Shown: positions 9,283 to 17,899, counted from the first letter of the stretch. The stretch: 64,000 nucleotides of DNA from JACMLD01 sp044227095 (GCA_044227095.1 JBGAFV010000001.1:1302001-1366000), one strand, 5' to 3'. Notes: a model not told the origin generated them from the letters alone. Made by a program: numbers and translations.

Positions 9283-10995
9283 ATGCCCGGCGATTCACTA
9301 AACATAAACAACAAAGCAGTAACGCAGAACACCTACGATGCTATTGTAGTGGGCAGCGGCATTAGCGGCGGTTGGGCTGCAATGGAGTTGTGCAAGAAAG
9401 GGCTGAAGACAATTGTATTGGAACGTGGCAGAAATGTAGAACATGTAAAAGATTACCCCACAACCAATCTTGCGCCATGGGAACTACTGCACCGCAATAC
9501 CATTACCAATAAACAAAAAGAAGAACAGCATGTGCAGGTGCGTGGCTTTTGCAATGAAAGCAATGCTCATTTTTTTGTAAACGATATAGAACATCCTTAT
9601 ACGCAGGTAAAACCTTTTGATTGGATACGTGGCTATCATGTTGGCGGTAGAAGTTTAATGTGGGGAAGACAATGTTACCGCTGGAGCGACTTGGATTTTG
9701 AGGCCAATGCAAAAGATGGTCATGGTACAGATTGGCCTATACGTTACCGTGATATTGATTCCTGGTACAGTTATGTAGAAAAATTTGTTGGCATTAGTGG
9801 TTCAAAAGAAGGATTGCCGCAATTGCCCGATGGCGATTTTCTTCCACCGATGGAAATGAATTGCCTTGAAAAACATATAGCCGCTAACATAAAAGATAAA
9901 TTTACAGACGGCAGAAGGATGATTATTGGCCGCGTTGCTAATCTTACCCGTGGATGGAATGGCCGTGGTCCTTGTCAATCAAGAAACCTTTGCGATCGGG
10001 GTTGCCCTTTTGCTGGTTACTTCAGCAGTAATTCTGGAACACTTCCTGTAGCAATGGCTACTGGCAATTTAACGCTAAGGCCGCATTCAATTGTAATGGA
10101 AGTTATCTATGATAAAGAAAAGAAAAAAGCAAAAGGTGTACGCATCATAGATGAACTTACAAAGAAGACAGAAGAATATTATGCAAAAGTAATTTTCTTA
10201 AATGCGTCTACAATCGGGTCAACATACATATTGCTTAATTCAAAATCGGATGCGTTTGCTAATGGATTGGGCAATAGCAGCGATCAGCTTGGAAGAAATT
10301 TAATGGATCATCATTATCATGTTGGCGCAGGAGGATCGTTTGAAGGTTTTGAAGATCAGTATACATTCGGCAGAAGGCCAAACGGAATTTATGTTCCGCG
10401 TTTCCGCAACCTTGATGAAAAGACAAAACAAAAAGATTACCTGCGCGGCTTTGGTTACCAGGGTGGCGCATCCAGAGGAAGAGAAGGCAACCACGAAGGT
10501 ATTGGCGCAACTTTCAAAGAATCATTAACAGAGCCTGGAAAATGGAGTATGTGGTTGGGCAGTTGGGGAGAGCATTTGCCGTATGAGGACAACCGCGTAA
10601 CACTTAGCAAAGACAAAAAAGATAAATGGGGATTGCCACTTGCAGATATTGATTGTGTGTTTAAAGAAAATGAAAGAGCAATGCGCAAAGACATGATGGA
10701 TAGTGCCGCAGAAATGCTGGAGAAAAGCGGTCTGAAAGACATTTATACTTTTGATGACGCAGAAGCAAATCCCGGATTATGCATTCATGAAATGGGTACA
10801 GCAAGAATGGGAAAAGATCCCAAAACATCTGTGCTTAATGGAAATAACCAGCTCTGGGATGCAAAAAATGTTTTTAATACAGATGGTGCATGTATGGCAT
10901 CGTCTGCGTGTCAGAACCCTTCTGTTACTTATATGGCTTTAACAGCAAGGGCAGCAGATTTTGCAGTGAAGGAATTGAAGAAAGGAAACATCTAG
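9283..10995 (+). CDS. GMC-family FAD dehydrogenase, paralog 5 of 6
   Basis: A 570-residue GMC dehydrogenase with tail MPGDSLNINN, FAD motif GSGISGG, C-x5-C-x3-C cluster (PCQSRNLCDRGCPFA), active-site IHEMGTARMG and QNPSVTYMA. The body groups with paralog 4, while its upstream leader and first five codons match paralog 3. This gives a visible join near the start codon and makes the gene a likely gene-conversion product. There is no signal peptide, so export would need a partner such as the small subunit at 13040. Electron acceptor and substrate are not known. Confidence 0.92.
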   Translation: MPGDSLNINNKAVTQNTYDAIVVGSGISGGWAAMELCKKGLKTIVLERGRNVEHVKDYPTTNLAPWELLHRNTITNKQKEEQHVQVRGFCNESNAHFFVNDIEHPYTQVKPFDWIRGYHVGGRSLMWGRQCYRWSDLDFEANAKDGHGTDWPIRYRDIDSWYSYVEKFVGISGSKEGLPQLPDGDFLPPMEMNCLEKHIAANIKDKFTDGRRMIIGRVANLTRGWNGRGPCQSRNLCDRGCPFAGYFSSNSGTLPVAMATGNLTLRPHSIVMEVIYDKEKKKAKGVRIIDELTKKTEEYYAKVIFLNASTIGSTYILLNSKSDAFANGLGNSSDQLGRNLMDHHYHVGAGGSFEGFEDQYTFGRRPNGIYVPRFRNLDEKTKQKDYLRGFGYQGGASRGREGNHEGIGATFKESLTEPGKWSMWLGSWGEHLPYEDNRVTLSKDKKDKWGLPLADIDCVFKENERAMRKDMMDSAAEMLEKSGLKDIYTFDDAEANPGLCIHEMGTARMGKDPKTSVLNGNNQLWDAKNVFNTDGACMASSACQNPSVTYMALTARAADFAVKELKKGNI

Positions 10996-11136
10996 CTGTT
11001 AGCTGCAAGCGATAAGTTCTTAGCTGATATGCTAAACATGATTAGTATGAAAAATTTAATAACGAACAAAACTTGCAGCTTGTAGCTAACAACTTGTAAC
11101 TAATAGCTAATGGCTTGTAGCTAAAAACTTGAAGTT
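10994..11136. repeat. GMC spacer with extended inverted heptad block
   Basis: A short forward block, the core GATATGCTAAACATGATTAG, then an unusually long inverted run (GCAGCTTGTAGCTAACAACT, TAACTAATAGCTAATGGCTTG) up to the ATG at 11142. It resembles the other spacers, with extra heptads on the 3' side. Confidence 0.8.
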
Positions 11137-11141
11137 CAAAA

Positions 11142-12863
11142 ATGGGGGACACACTTAACATAAACGACAAAGGCATACAGCAAAACATTTTCGATGCGAT
11201 TGTTATCGGCAGCGGTATTAGTGGTGGCTGGGCGGCAAAGGAATTGTGCGATCATGGATTAAAAACTTTAGTGCTGGAAAGGGGAAGGGATGTAAGGCAT
11301 ATAAAAGATTATCCAACCACTAATTTAAACCCATGGGAATTTGCGCACCGCACACAATTAACATCAACCCTAAAAAAAGAAAACCCTATAGCAGACAGCT
11401 GTTATGCTTTTGATGAAGCAACGCAACATTTTTTTGTAAAAGATAAGGAGCATCCTTATATACAGGAAAAACCTTTTGACTGGATACGCGGTTACCAGGT
11501 TGGTGGCAAATCATTAATATGGGCACGGCAAACACAGCGCTGGAGCAAATATGATTTTGAAGGGCCCGCAAGAGATGGATTTGCGGTAGACTGGCCTATA
11601 CGTTATGAAGATTTGGCACCGTGGTACAGTCATGTAGAAAAGTTTGCTGGCATTAGCGGCAATAAAGACGGATTAGAAACATTGCCCGATGGAGAATTTT
11701 TAGAAGCATGGCAAATGAACTGTCCCGAAGAACATATCCGCGAAAAAATTCTGGCAAAGTATAAAGACCGGTATGTTATTCATGGAAGATGTGCGCACCT
11801 TACCAAACCAAAAGAAGTACACCTGCAACAGGGGAGAGGTCAATGCCAGGCACGAAATATTTGTTACAGGGGTTGTCCGTTTGGCGGTTATTTCAGTTCT
11901 AATTCTTCTACAATTCCATGGGCCGCAAAAACCGGTAACCTTACATTACGCCCGGATTCTGTTGTGCATTCTATTTTGTACGATGATAAACTAGGTAAAG
12001 CAACTGGTGTGCAGGTGATAGATGCGCATACCAAACAAGCAACTACTTATTTCGCAAAAATAATTTTTGTAAATGCGGCTTGTTTAAATTCAAACCTGCT
12101 GTTGTTAAATTCTACGTCATCACGTTTTCCAAATGGTTTTGGAAACGATAATGGTTTGCTGGGCAAATACATGGCATTTCACAATTACCGTGGCAATATA
12201 GATGCAACTATAGAAGGTTTTGAAGACAAGATTGATTATGGAAGAAGGCCTACTGCAGTAATGATGCCCAATTTCAGGAATGTATACAAACAGGAAACTG
12301 ATTTTTTACGCGGCTATATGGTTCACTATAGTGCTGGCCGCAGAAGAGGAAGTGATAAGGACAATGAAGGAATTGGTGGCGAGTGGAAAGATTCAATAAC
12401 AGAACCCGGCGTTTGGAATGTTTCTATGATGATGCAGGGCGAAACTATTCCCAAAGAAAAAAGTCAGCTACGCTTAAGTAAAGATAAGAAAGACGATTGG
12501 GGCATACCCTTGCTGGTAACAGATATTGGCTATGACGAAAACGATGAAAAAGTATTGAATGATTTTTTACAACAAGGAAAGGAAATGCTGGAAACAGCAG
12601 GCTGTAAAAATATCCGCCCGTACGATAATGGCCGTAAGCCCGGAAATGATATTCATGAAATGGGCGGCGTAAGAATGGGAAAAGATCCAAAAACATCTTT
12701 GCTTAACAAATGGAACCAGTTTCACAATTGTAAAAACGTATTTGTAACAGATGGCGCCTGTATGGTTTCTACCAGTACGCAAAACCCATCGCTTACTTTT
12801 ATGGCAATTACAGCAAGAGCGGCAAATTATGCAGTAGAAGAATTGAAGAAGGGGAATATATAG
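11142..12863 (+). CDS. GMC-family FAD dehydrogenase, paralog 6 of 6 (divergent)
   Basis: A 573-residue GMC dehydrogenase (tail MGDTLNINDK), the most diverged of the six. It keeps GSGISGG, the C-x5-C-x3-C cluster (QCQARNICYRGCPFG), the active-site His (IHEMGGVRMG) and NPSLTFMA. GGRSLMWGRQ has become GGKSLIWARQ, EANAKDG has become EGPARDG, and the usual MDHH segment in the middle of the protein is MAFHNYRG. These changes sit in the region that lines the active site in GMC enzymes, so altered specificity is likely. It is the last GMC gene, 176 bp before the small-subunit gene. No signal peptide is seen. Confidence 0.9.
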   Translation: MGDTLNINDKGIQQNIFDAIVIGSGISGGWAAKELCDHGLKTLVLERGRDVRHIKDYPTTNLNPWEFAHRTQLTSTLKKENPIADSCYAFDEATQHFFVKDKEHPYIQEKPFDWIRGYQVGGKSLIWARQTQRWSKYDFEGPARDGFAVDWPIRYEDLAPWYSHVEKFAGISGNKDGLETLPDGEFLEAWQMNCPEEHIREKILAKYKDRYVIHGRCAHLTKPKEVHLQQGRGQCQARNICYRGCPFGGYFSSNSSTIPWAAKTGNLTLRPDSVVHSILYDDKLGKATGVQVIDAHTKQATTYFAKIIFVNAACLNSNLLLLNSTSSRFPNGFGNDNGLLGKYMAFHNYRGNIDATIEGFEDKIDYGRRPTAVMMPNFRNVYKQETDFLRGYMVHYSAGRRRGSDKDNEGIGGEWKDSITEPGVWNVSMMMQGETIPKEKSQLRLSKDKKDDWGIPLLVTDIGYDENDEKVLNDFLQQGKEMLETAGCKNIRPYDNGRKPGNDIHEMGGVRMGKDPKTSLLNKWNQFHNCKNVFVTDGACMVSTSTQNPSLTFMAITARAANYAVEELKKGNI

Positions 12864-12896
12864 AGCTGTTAGCCATTAGCTACAAGCCGCTGGTAT
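12864..12896. repeat. Half-copy of the heptad repeat after the last GMC gene
   Basis: Forward heptads (AGCTGTT AGCCATT AGCTACA AGCCGCT) follow the stop of paralog 6, but the core and inverted half of the usual spacer are absent. This marks the end of the duplicated array. The rest of the gap to 13039 shows no recognisable signal. Confidence 0.65.
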
Positions 12897-13039
12897 TTGT
12901 GGTAATGAGGGAGGACTAAGAAAACTGGGATTAACAAAAAATACACGGCGTAAAGATTAACTGTCAATAGCGGCCTTCTAATCTAAGTTGTGTGAAAACG
13001 TAAAAAGAAATATCTTTAAAAACTATAAAACAAATCAAT

Positions 13040-13606
13040 ATGGACAGACGAGAGCTTATCAAAATGATTACTGTTCTTACCGGTACCGCTTTTATAGGCG
13101 GCGAGCTGTTGCTTACTGGTTGTAAAAACGAACCTGCCATGGGCGGCGCCGTTTTTAATGCAGAAGATGTTGCTTTTTTAGATGAAGTAGCAGATACCAT
13201 TTTGCCACCAACAAAAAGCCCGGGTGCTAAAGCTGCAAAAGTTGGACAGTATATGACTGTAATGGTAAATGATTGCTATACAGAAAGCGATCAAAAGATT
13301 TTTCATGAAGGTATAGGCAAGCTAAACGAAGCCAGCAAAAAAGCAAATGGTAAATCTTTCATGGAGTCTACACCAGAGCAAAGAACAACTTTTCTTACTG
13401 CGCTTGATAAAGAAGCAAAAAGCTATCAGAAAGATAAAAAGAAAGAAGACCCCAATCATTATTTTACCATGATGAAACAGCTTACATTGTCGGGCTATTT
13501 CACATCAAAAGAAGGTGCTACACAAGCATTGCGTTATGTGGCAGTACCTGGTAAATATGAAGGTTGTATACCTTACAACAAAGGAGATAAAGCCTGGGCT
13601 ACTTAG
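13040..13606 (+). CDS. Gluconate 2-dehydrogenase subunit 3 family protein (small Tat/lipobox subunit)
   Basis: A 188-residue member of the gluconate 2-dehydrogenase subunit 3 family, the small partner of GMC flavoprotein dehydrogenases such as glucose, fructose, gluconate and glucoside-3-dehydrogenases. The N-terminus has a twin-arginine motif (DRRELIK), a hydrophobic stretch and a lipobox-like LLTGC with Cys28, so it is probably exported folded and may be lipid-anchored. In known systems this subunit carries the Tat signal for the signal-less catalytic subunit. Here it would serve up to six GMC paralogs upstream on the same strand. No cytochrome subunit is encoded beside it. Confidence 0.85.
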   Translation: MDRRELIKMITVLTGTAFIGGELLLTGCKNEPAMGGAVFNAEDVAFLDEVADTILPPTKSPGAKAAKVGQYMTVMVNDCYTESDQKIFHEGIGKLNEASKKANGKSFMESTPEQRTTFLTALDKEAKSYQKDKKKEDPNHYFTMMKQLTLSGYFTSKEGATQALRYVAVPGKYEGCIPYNKGDKAWAT

Positions 13607-13651
13607 TAGTTGGCCTGACGTTCTCGTCTTACCAATTAAAAATCCCAAGCC

Positions 13652-13674
13652 ATGGTTCGTGTCTCACGAACCAT
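13652..13674. repeat. Perfect inverted repeat (9-bp stem) with a half copy at 13795-13808
   Basis: ATGGTTCGT, a 5-nt loop, then ACGAACCAT form a perfect hairpin after the small-subunit gene. The loop plus right arm (GTCTCACGAACCAT) recurs exactly at 13795-13808. The hairpin has no T-run, so it is not a simple terminator. It may be the end of a small mobile or regulatory repeat. Confidence 0.7.
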
Positions 13675-13741
13675 TTAGAAATTTGAACTTATTTGCAGCC
13701 ATATATACGGCCGGGTGGTGAACAACTGCCTTGCTGCGTTA

Positions 13742-13777
13742 AGTGCCTGATGCTATACAGTATCGGGCACTTTTTTT
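13742..13777 (+). terminator. Rho-independent terminator
   Basis: Stem AGTGCCTGA / TCGGGCACT (one G-U pair) with a 12-nt loop, followed by seven T. It lies about 135 bp after the small-subunit gene and probably ends the GMC cluster transcript. Confidence 0.8.
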
Positions 13778-13845
13778 ATTGGTCTGATGTCCCTGTCTCA
13801 CGAACCATAGTGCTATGCAATTGCATAATCCAATATCTTTAACAA

Positions 13846-14274
13846 ATGAAACGCTATACTTTACTCCTTACTACCTTCTTTGTAACAACGTTGTTGTCTG
13901 CACAAAAAAACAAAGACGAAAAAGAAATAACCGATATACTAAACAGGCAAACGCTTTCCTGGAACAAAGGAAACCTTGAAGAATTTATGAGTGGTTACTG
14001 GAACAACGATTCGCTGATGTTTGTGGGCAAAAGCGGCGTTACTTACGGTTATGCCAATACGCTAAACAACTATAAAAAGAATTATGATAGTCCTGCAAAA
14101 ATGGGCAAACTCTTTTTTGAAATACTGAAAGTTAAAAAACTGTCCGAAGAATATTATTGGGTACTAGGCAAATGGTTTTTGAAAAGATCTGCCGGAGATG
14201 TTGGCGGTCATTATACTTTATTGTTCAGAAAGATTAACGGCAAGTGGATGATTATTGCGGACCATAGCAGTTAG
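13846..14274 (+). CDS. Exported SnoaL/DUF4440-like protein
   Basis: A 142-residue protein with a Sec signal peptide (hydrophobic to about residue 19, ending LLSAQ) and a single NTF2-like fold. The pattern EITDILNRQTLSWNKGN, a middle Trp-rich strand and the C-terminal GHYTLLFRKINGKWMIIADHSS are typical of DUF4440/SnoaL-like proteins of Bacteroidota. These small alpha+beta cones bind hydrophobic or steroid-like ligands or act as unknown enzymes. It is alone on this strand, converging with the next gene. No specific function can be given. Confidence 0.75.
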   Translation: MKRYTLLLTTFFVTTLLSAQKNKDEKEITDILNRQTLSWNKGNLEEFMSGYWNNDSLMFVGKSGVTYGYANTLNNYKKNYDSPAKMGKLFFEILKVKKLSEEYYWVLGKWFLKRSAGDVGGHYTLLFRKINGKWMIIADHSS

Positions 14275-14290
14275 AAATTATTTATAATGC

Positions 14291-14527
14291 TTATCCGTGC
14301 GGAAATTTTTTCTTCCATAATTTTTTCAGGAGTATGAAAGTGCCGATAGAACTCAGCACGACCCAGGCATAAAAAATATAATTGCCCAATGTTGGTTTAT
14401 CAGAGAAAAAAAACCATAGACCATAAATTCCTGCTGTAAGAATAATCATCATATACACCAGTACAAGTGTAACAGACCATACAATCCGCTTTAAAAAATC
14501 CTGTACATCTGGTTCCATGTTGCTCAT
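14291..14527 (-). CDS. Small two-helix membrane protein, function unknown
   Basis: A 78-residue protein with two predicted membrane helices (about residues 15-37 and 46-64) and a basic C-terminus (KKLWKKKFPHG). A short acidic N-terminus (MSNMEPDVQDF) precedes the first helix. It is not recognised beyond that, though similar short proteins sit alone in many Bacteroidota genomes. The gene converges with the DUF4440-like gene, 16 bp apart. ATG at 14527 is used; ATG four codons later is also possible. Confidence 0.6.
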   Translation of the reverse strand: MSNMEPDVQDFLKRIVWSVTLVLVYMMIILTAGIYGLWFFFSDKPTLGNYIFYAWVVLSSIGTFILLKKLWKKKFPHG

Positions 14528-14534
14528 GAGAAAA

Positions 14535-14580
14535 AGTATTTAGTACTGAGTATTTAGATTGAGGTTAAAGTTAGATAGTT
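14535..14580. repeat. Heptad-period repeat with AGTANNN core
   Basis: AG dinucleotides begin words at 14535, 14542, 14549 and 14556: AGTATTT, AGTACTG, AGTATTT, AGATTGA. This is the same 7-bp period as the AGCT repeats but a different core. A sister copy is at 26369-26400. Confidence 0.6.
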
Positions 14581-14654
14581 CTGTAGGCGGAAAGCTGAAA
14601 AGAAAACCTGTTGCAATAAACATAGAGATCTGCAATGGAAAAACTATGAACACC

Positions 14655-14690
14655 CGAACTTCGAACTAATGACTCCCGACTAAAGACTGA
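14655..14690. repeat. Heptad-period repeat with ACT core
   Basis: ACT occurs at 14658, 14665, 14672, 14679 and 14686, exactly 7 bp apart (CGAACTT CGAACTA ATGACTC CCGACTA AAGACTG). It lies just beyond the stop of the GH25 gene. Confidence 0.6.
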
Positions 14691-14696
14691 CTAAAA

Positions 14697-15461
14697 CTAT
14701 TCCATCAGCAAATTCCGGAACTGTACAGAATCTCCGTTAAAAACATTGAAGTCAACTTTATAACTTACGCCATTTACTCTTCCGCCTTCACTGTGTTGCC
14801 AGAAAATCCAGTCACGTTTTATACGCGGCGTATCCTGCCTTAAGTAATGCGCCACCCACAATGGATAGTCATCAAACTGCCCTTCAAGATATTGCTTGTA
14901 AAAATCTACATTGGTATAGATGATTGGTTTTACACCATAATACTGTTCTGTGGTTTGTAAAAAAGATTTTACTTCTTTGCGCAAGCGTTCTGTTGGTACG
15001 CCATAGGTTTGTTCAACATCTAAAACCGGTGGAAGATCGCCCCGTTTAAGGTTCACTACATCAATAAAATTCTGCGCCTGCAGCTTTCCGCTTTTTGTAG
15101 CAAGGAAAAAATGATAAGCACCTCGGCACATGCCAGCATCTTTAGATTTAAACCAGTTTTGATTAAAGTGGCTATCTACCCTGCCAATTCCTTCTGTTGC
15201 TTTTATAAATGCAAAACCAATTTTTATATTTTTTACCTGCATGTTTTTTACAAGGTCCCAGTTAATATCATCCTGGTGGTGAGATACGTCAATGCCGTGA
15301 ATGGGATAATTATCGGGAACTGCAATGCCAAACTCCGGATAGGTAACAAAATTGCTGGCATGATAGCGGTACCACCAGAAAGCAGCAAGGCCCATGCCGG
15401 CAAATACAACAAATACCAATATAACCTTGCGGGAGATTTTCTTCTTTTTTCTCGTTGCCAT
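14697..15461 (-). CDS. Glycoside hydrolase family 25 (lysozyme-like muramidase)
   Basis: A 254-residue membrane-anchored GH25 protein predicted to cleave beta-1,4 bonds in peptidoglycan glycan strands. A lysine-rich start and one hydrophobic helix (about residues 12-30) form a signal anchor. The GH25 domain follows: HGIDVSHHQDDINW with the first catalytic-pocket Asp, FAFIKATEG, GAYHFFLA and PPVLDVEQ with the acidic pair. It ends with DWIFWQHSEGGRVNGVSYKVD, the usual last strand of the barrel. The gene stands alone with heptad repeats downstream. A housekeeping wall-remodelling role is likeliest, with antibacterial use possible. Confidence 0.9.
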   Translation of the reverse strand: MATRKKKKISRKVILVFVVFAGMGLAAFWWYRYHASNFVTYPEFGIAVPDNYPIHGIDVSHHQDDINWDLVKNMQVKNIKIGFAFIKATEGIGRVDSHFNQNWFKSKDAGMCRGAYHFFLATKSGKLQAQNFIDVVNLKRGDLPPVLDVEQTYGVPTERLRKEVKSFLQTTEQYYGVKPIIYTNVDFYKQYLEGQFDDYPLWVAHYLRQDTPRIKRDWIFWQHSEGGRVNGVSYKVDFNVFNGDSVQFRNLLME

Positions 15462-15629
15462 CAGATTTTCAAACTCAATTGCAAATATAAACGCTAATAA
15501 GCACGAATGACGCTAATAAACATGAATGAAATGCAAAGAGACTAAGGCATTAGGGCGTATTTGCATGTATTAGCGTTCCAAAGATTTATACGTTTCTTAC
15601 GGCAACCGGTGTTAATTTTACAGTGTAAT

Positions 15630-16661
15630 ATGGGCCAGTTTAATTTCAATGATAGCCTTAATTTATTATCAAAACTTACACCGCGCCGTGCATGGAATGC
15701 GGCAAAAGTGCTGAGCAGCTTTTACATTAGCAAATGGACAAACAAACCAGTGCAATGGGGATTGCCTGTTTCTATTTCTATTGAACCAACTACTTCCTGC
15801 AATTTACGCTGTCCCGAATGCCCCAGTGGCCTGCGTGCCTTTACCCGCGCAACCGGCATGTTAAAGAAAGATTTTTTTAGCGAAACGATTGATCAGTTAT
15901 ACAAAGAATTGTATTACCTGGTTTTTTATTTCCAGGGAGAGCCCTACCTCAATCCGCAGTTTTTGGATATGGTGAAATATGCTGCTGATAAAAAAATTTA
16001 TACCGCTACTTCTACCAATGCACATTATTTAAACGATGCCAATGCTAAGAAAACTATTGAGAGCGGCCTAGACAGGCTCATAATTTCTATTGATGGCACC
16101 ACGCAGGAAACTTACCAGCAATACCGTGTAGGCGGACAATTAGATAAAGTGCTGGAAGGTGCAAAGAATATGGTAAAGTGGAAAAAGGAAATGAAAAGCA
16201 AAACACCTTTTATCATTTTTCAGTTTCTTGTGGTAAGGCACAACGAACACCAGATAGAAGATGTAAAAAAACTGGCAGCAGAAATTGGTGTAGACGATGT
16301 ATGGTTTAAAACTGCACAGGTGTATGATTATGAAAACGATCCCAATCAGCTTATTCCAACCAACAACAAATACAGCCGCTACCGCAAAAACAAAAACAAC
16401 CAGACAGAAGTAAAAAACACTTTGCAAAACCATTGCTGGCGCCTCTGGCACGCACCTGTTATTACATGGGATGGTTTGGTAGTGCCCTGTTGTTTTGATA
16501 AAGATGCACAGCACCAGTTGGGCGATTTAAAAGGCAAACCGTTTAAAGAAATCTGGCAAAATGGAAAGTACACGGCGTTTAGAAAAAATATAATGCAAAG
16601 CCGAAAGAATATAGATATCTGCGCCAATTGCAGCGAAGGCACAAAAGTTTGGAGTGATTAA
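15630..16661 (+). CDS. Radical SAM/SPASM domain protein
   Basis: A 343-residue radical SAM enzyme. The CNLRCPEC motif (C-x3-C-x2-C) near residue 51 ligates the SAM-cleaving 4Fe-4S cluster. The C-terminal part has the SPASM pattern: CWRLWHAPVITWDGLVVPCCFD and later ICANC, for auxiliary Fe-S clusters. SPASM proteins modify peptides or proteins or act in cofactor and cell-surface sugar chemistry. No peptide substrate gene is visible nearby. ATG at 15630 (MGQFNFND) is preferred to 15561, since the intervening residues do not look conserved. The gene is followed by a composite repeat region. Confidence 0.88.
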   Translation: MGQFNFNDSLNLLSKLTPRRAWNAAKVLSSFYISKWTNKPVQWGLPVSISIEPTTSCNLRCPECPSGLRAFTRATGMLKKDFFSETIDQLYKELYYLVFYFQGEPYLNPQFLDMVKYAADKKIYTATSTNAHYLNDANAKKTIESGLDRLIISIDGTTQETYQQYRVGGQLDKVLEGAKNMVKWKKEMKSKTPFIIFQFLVVRHNEHQIEDVKKLAAEIGVDDVWFKTAQVYDYENDPNQLIPTNNKYSRYRKNKNNQTEVKNTLQNHCWRLWHAPVITWDGLVVPCCFDKDAQHQLGDLKGKPFKEIWQNGKYTAFRKNIMQSRKNIDICANCSEGTKVWSD

Positions 16662-16896
16662 GAAGAGCTACAAGCTGCAAGCTTAGCAGTTTCGAAGAAA
16701 CACTTTGTGGTAAAGAAAAGCTACAAGCTGTTAGCTATTAGCTGCAAGCTGGTTGTTTCGAAGAAACACTCCGTGTATCGCCTTAAAAGTTATCGTCGAT
16801 AAATGCCTTTAATAAATCCGTGCTTCTCTGTGTTCTCCGTGCCTCCGTGGTTCAAAAAAAAAATCGCGAAATCAAAAAATCTCAAAATTCTATAAC
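16662..16896. repeat. Composite intergenic repeat: AGCT heptads plus GTTTCGAAGAAAC units
   Basis: AGCT words run at 16666, 16673, 16680 and again at 16719, 16726, 16733, 16740, 16747, all in 7-bp steps. Two exact copies of the 13-mer GTTTCGAAGAAAC lie at 16689 and 16755. From about 16832 comes a GTGCTTCTCTGTGTTCTCCG-type stretch ending CCGTGGTT. The same three parts in the same order recur after rpoN (22929-23453). No gene is visible. Confidence 0.85.
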
Positions 16897-17379
16897 ATGC
16901 CCCTTTCCTCATCAATACAATCTCGCCTCAAATACCAGCACGAAACATTGCATGACCTGATAAAAGGTTTAAGTGAATCACAGTTGAAAGAACGTGTTAA
17001 CCCCGATAAATGGAGCGCATTTGAAAACATTGTGCACTTGGTAGTCTACCAGCCGGTGTTTTTGAAAAGGTTGCAATTAATTGCCCACAAAGACAATCCC
17101 CAGTTTGAAAGATATAAAGCTGATGACGATCCAGTTTTTCATCAATACCTTTCCATGTCTTTAAAAGAATTAATGAGCGATTTGGAGACGCAGCGTTTTA
17201 TCATCAATAACCATCTTAACCAATTAAGTGAAACGAATTTGCGAAGAGAAGGTGTTCACCCGCTTTATGGCGGTTTCAATGTTGGCCAGTGGGCAGATTT
17301 TTTTCTTTTGCATGAGGCACATCATTTTTTTACCATTTTTATGCTTACTGCGGCATTAAGGAAGAGGTTTGTTCAATAA
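16897..17379 (+). CDS. DinB-superfamily protein
   Basis: A 160-residue four-helix DinB/YfiT-like protein. The conserved pattern is seen: WSAFENIVHLVVYQ with a candidate metal His in helix 2, and HEAHHFFTIF near residue 147 with further His ligands. Members are metal-binding proteins, some acting as thiol-dependent transferases (mycothiol or bacillithiol systems), most uncharacterised. The MarR-type regulator starts 33 bp downstream on the same strand, so the two are probably cotranscribed. Which thiol or substrate it would use cannot be told. Confidence 0.8.
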   Translation: MPLSSSIQSRLKYQHETLHDLIKGLSESQLKERVNPDKWSAFENIVHLVVYQPVFLKRLQLIAHKDNPQFERYKADDDPVFHQYLSMSLKELMSDLETQRFIINNHLNQLSETNLRREGVHPLYGGFNVGQWADFFLLHEAHHFFTIFMLTAALRKRFVQ

Positions 17380-17412
17380 TTTTGTCTTGAATAATACATT
17401 CAAATTTGTTAT

Positions 17413-17865
17413 ATGGGGATAGAAAAAGATATTAGCCAGGCTAAATTCAGGAGCGAATACCAGAAAGCTACCATCAACCTGATCTATACTTTCAACTGGA
17501 TGAATGAGCGTATTAAAAACATGCTGGACCAATACGACATCACGCCCCAGCAGTTTAATATACTCCGTATTTTACGCGGTGCTGGAAAACCGATTTCTAC
17601 ATTGCAAATACGCCAGCGCATGCTGGATAAAATGAGCGATACAAGCCGTATTGTAGACAGGCTTTTAAAAAAAGATCTTGTACAAAAAGTAGTGTGCGAA
17701 GGAGACCGCAGGCTGGTAGATGTAACCATTTCTGAAGCCGGCATGGCGTTGCTAAACCGTATAGATGCCCATCAGGATGAAATGGACAACGTTTTTAAAA
17801 ATCTTGACGAAGAACAGGCAATGGCGTTAAACAAGCTGCTGGATAAAATCAGAAGCTCTGAATAA
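17413..17865 (+). CDS. MarR-family transcriptional regulator
   Basis: A 150-residue winged-helix regulator. The central HTH (ITPQQFNILRILRGAG, then a helix with TLQIRQRMLDKMSDTSRIVDRL) and wing (VCEGDRRLVDVTISEAG) are typical MarR. N- and C-terminal helices would form the dimer. MarR proteins usually repress an adjacent operon until a phenolic or oxidising ligand binds. It follows the DinB gene by 33 bp and precedes a hydrolase gene by 34 bp, so its target is unclear; self-regulation with dinB is likely. Confidence 0.88.
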   Translation: MGIEKDISQAKFRSEYQKATINLIYTFNWMNERIKNMLDQYDITPQQFNILRILRGAGKPISTLQIRQRMLDKMSDTSRIVDRLLKKDLVQKVVCEGDRRLVDVTISEAGMALLNRIDAHQDEMDNVFKNLDEEQAMALNKLLDKIRSSE

Positions 17866-17899
17866 TGTAATTTCGTTGCTTAAAAAACGTTAGTGTGGC

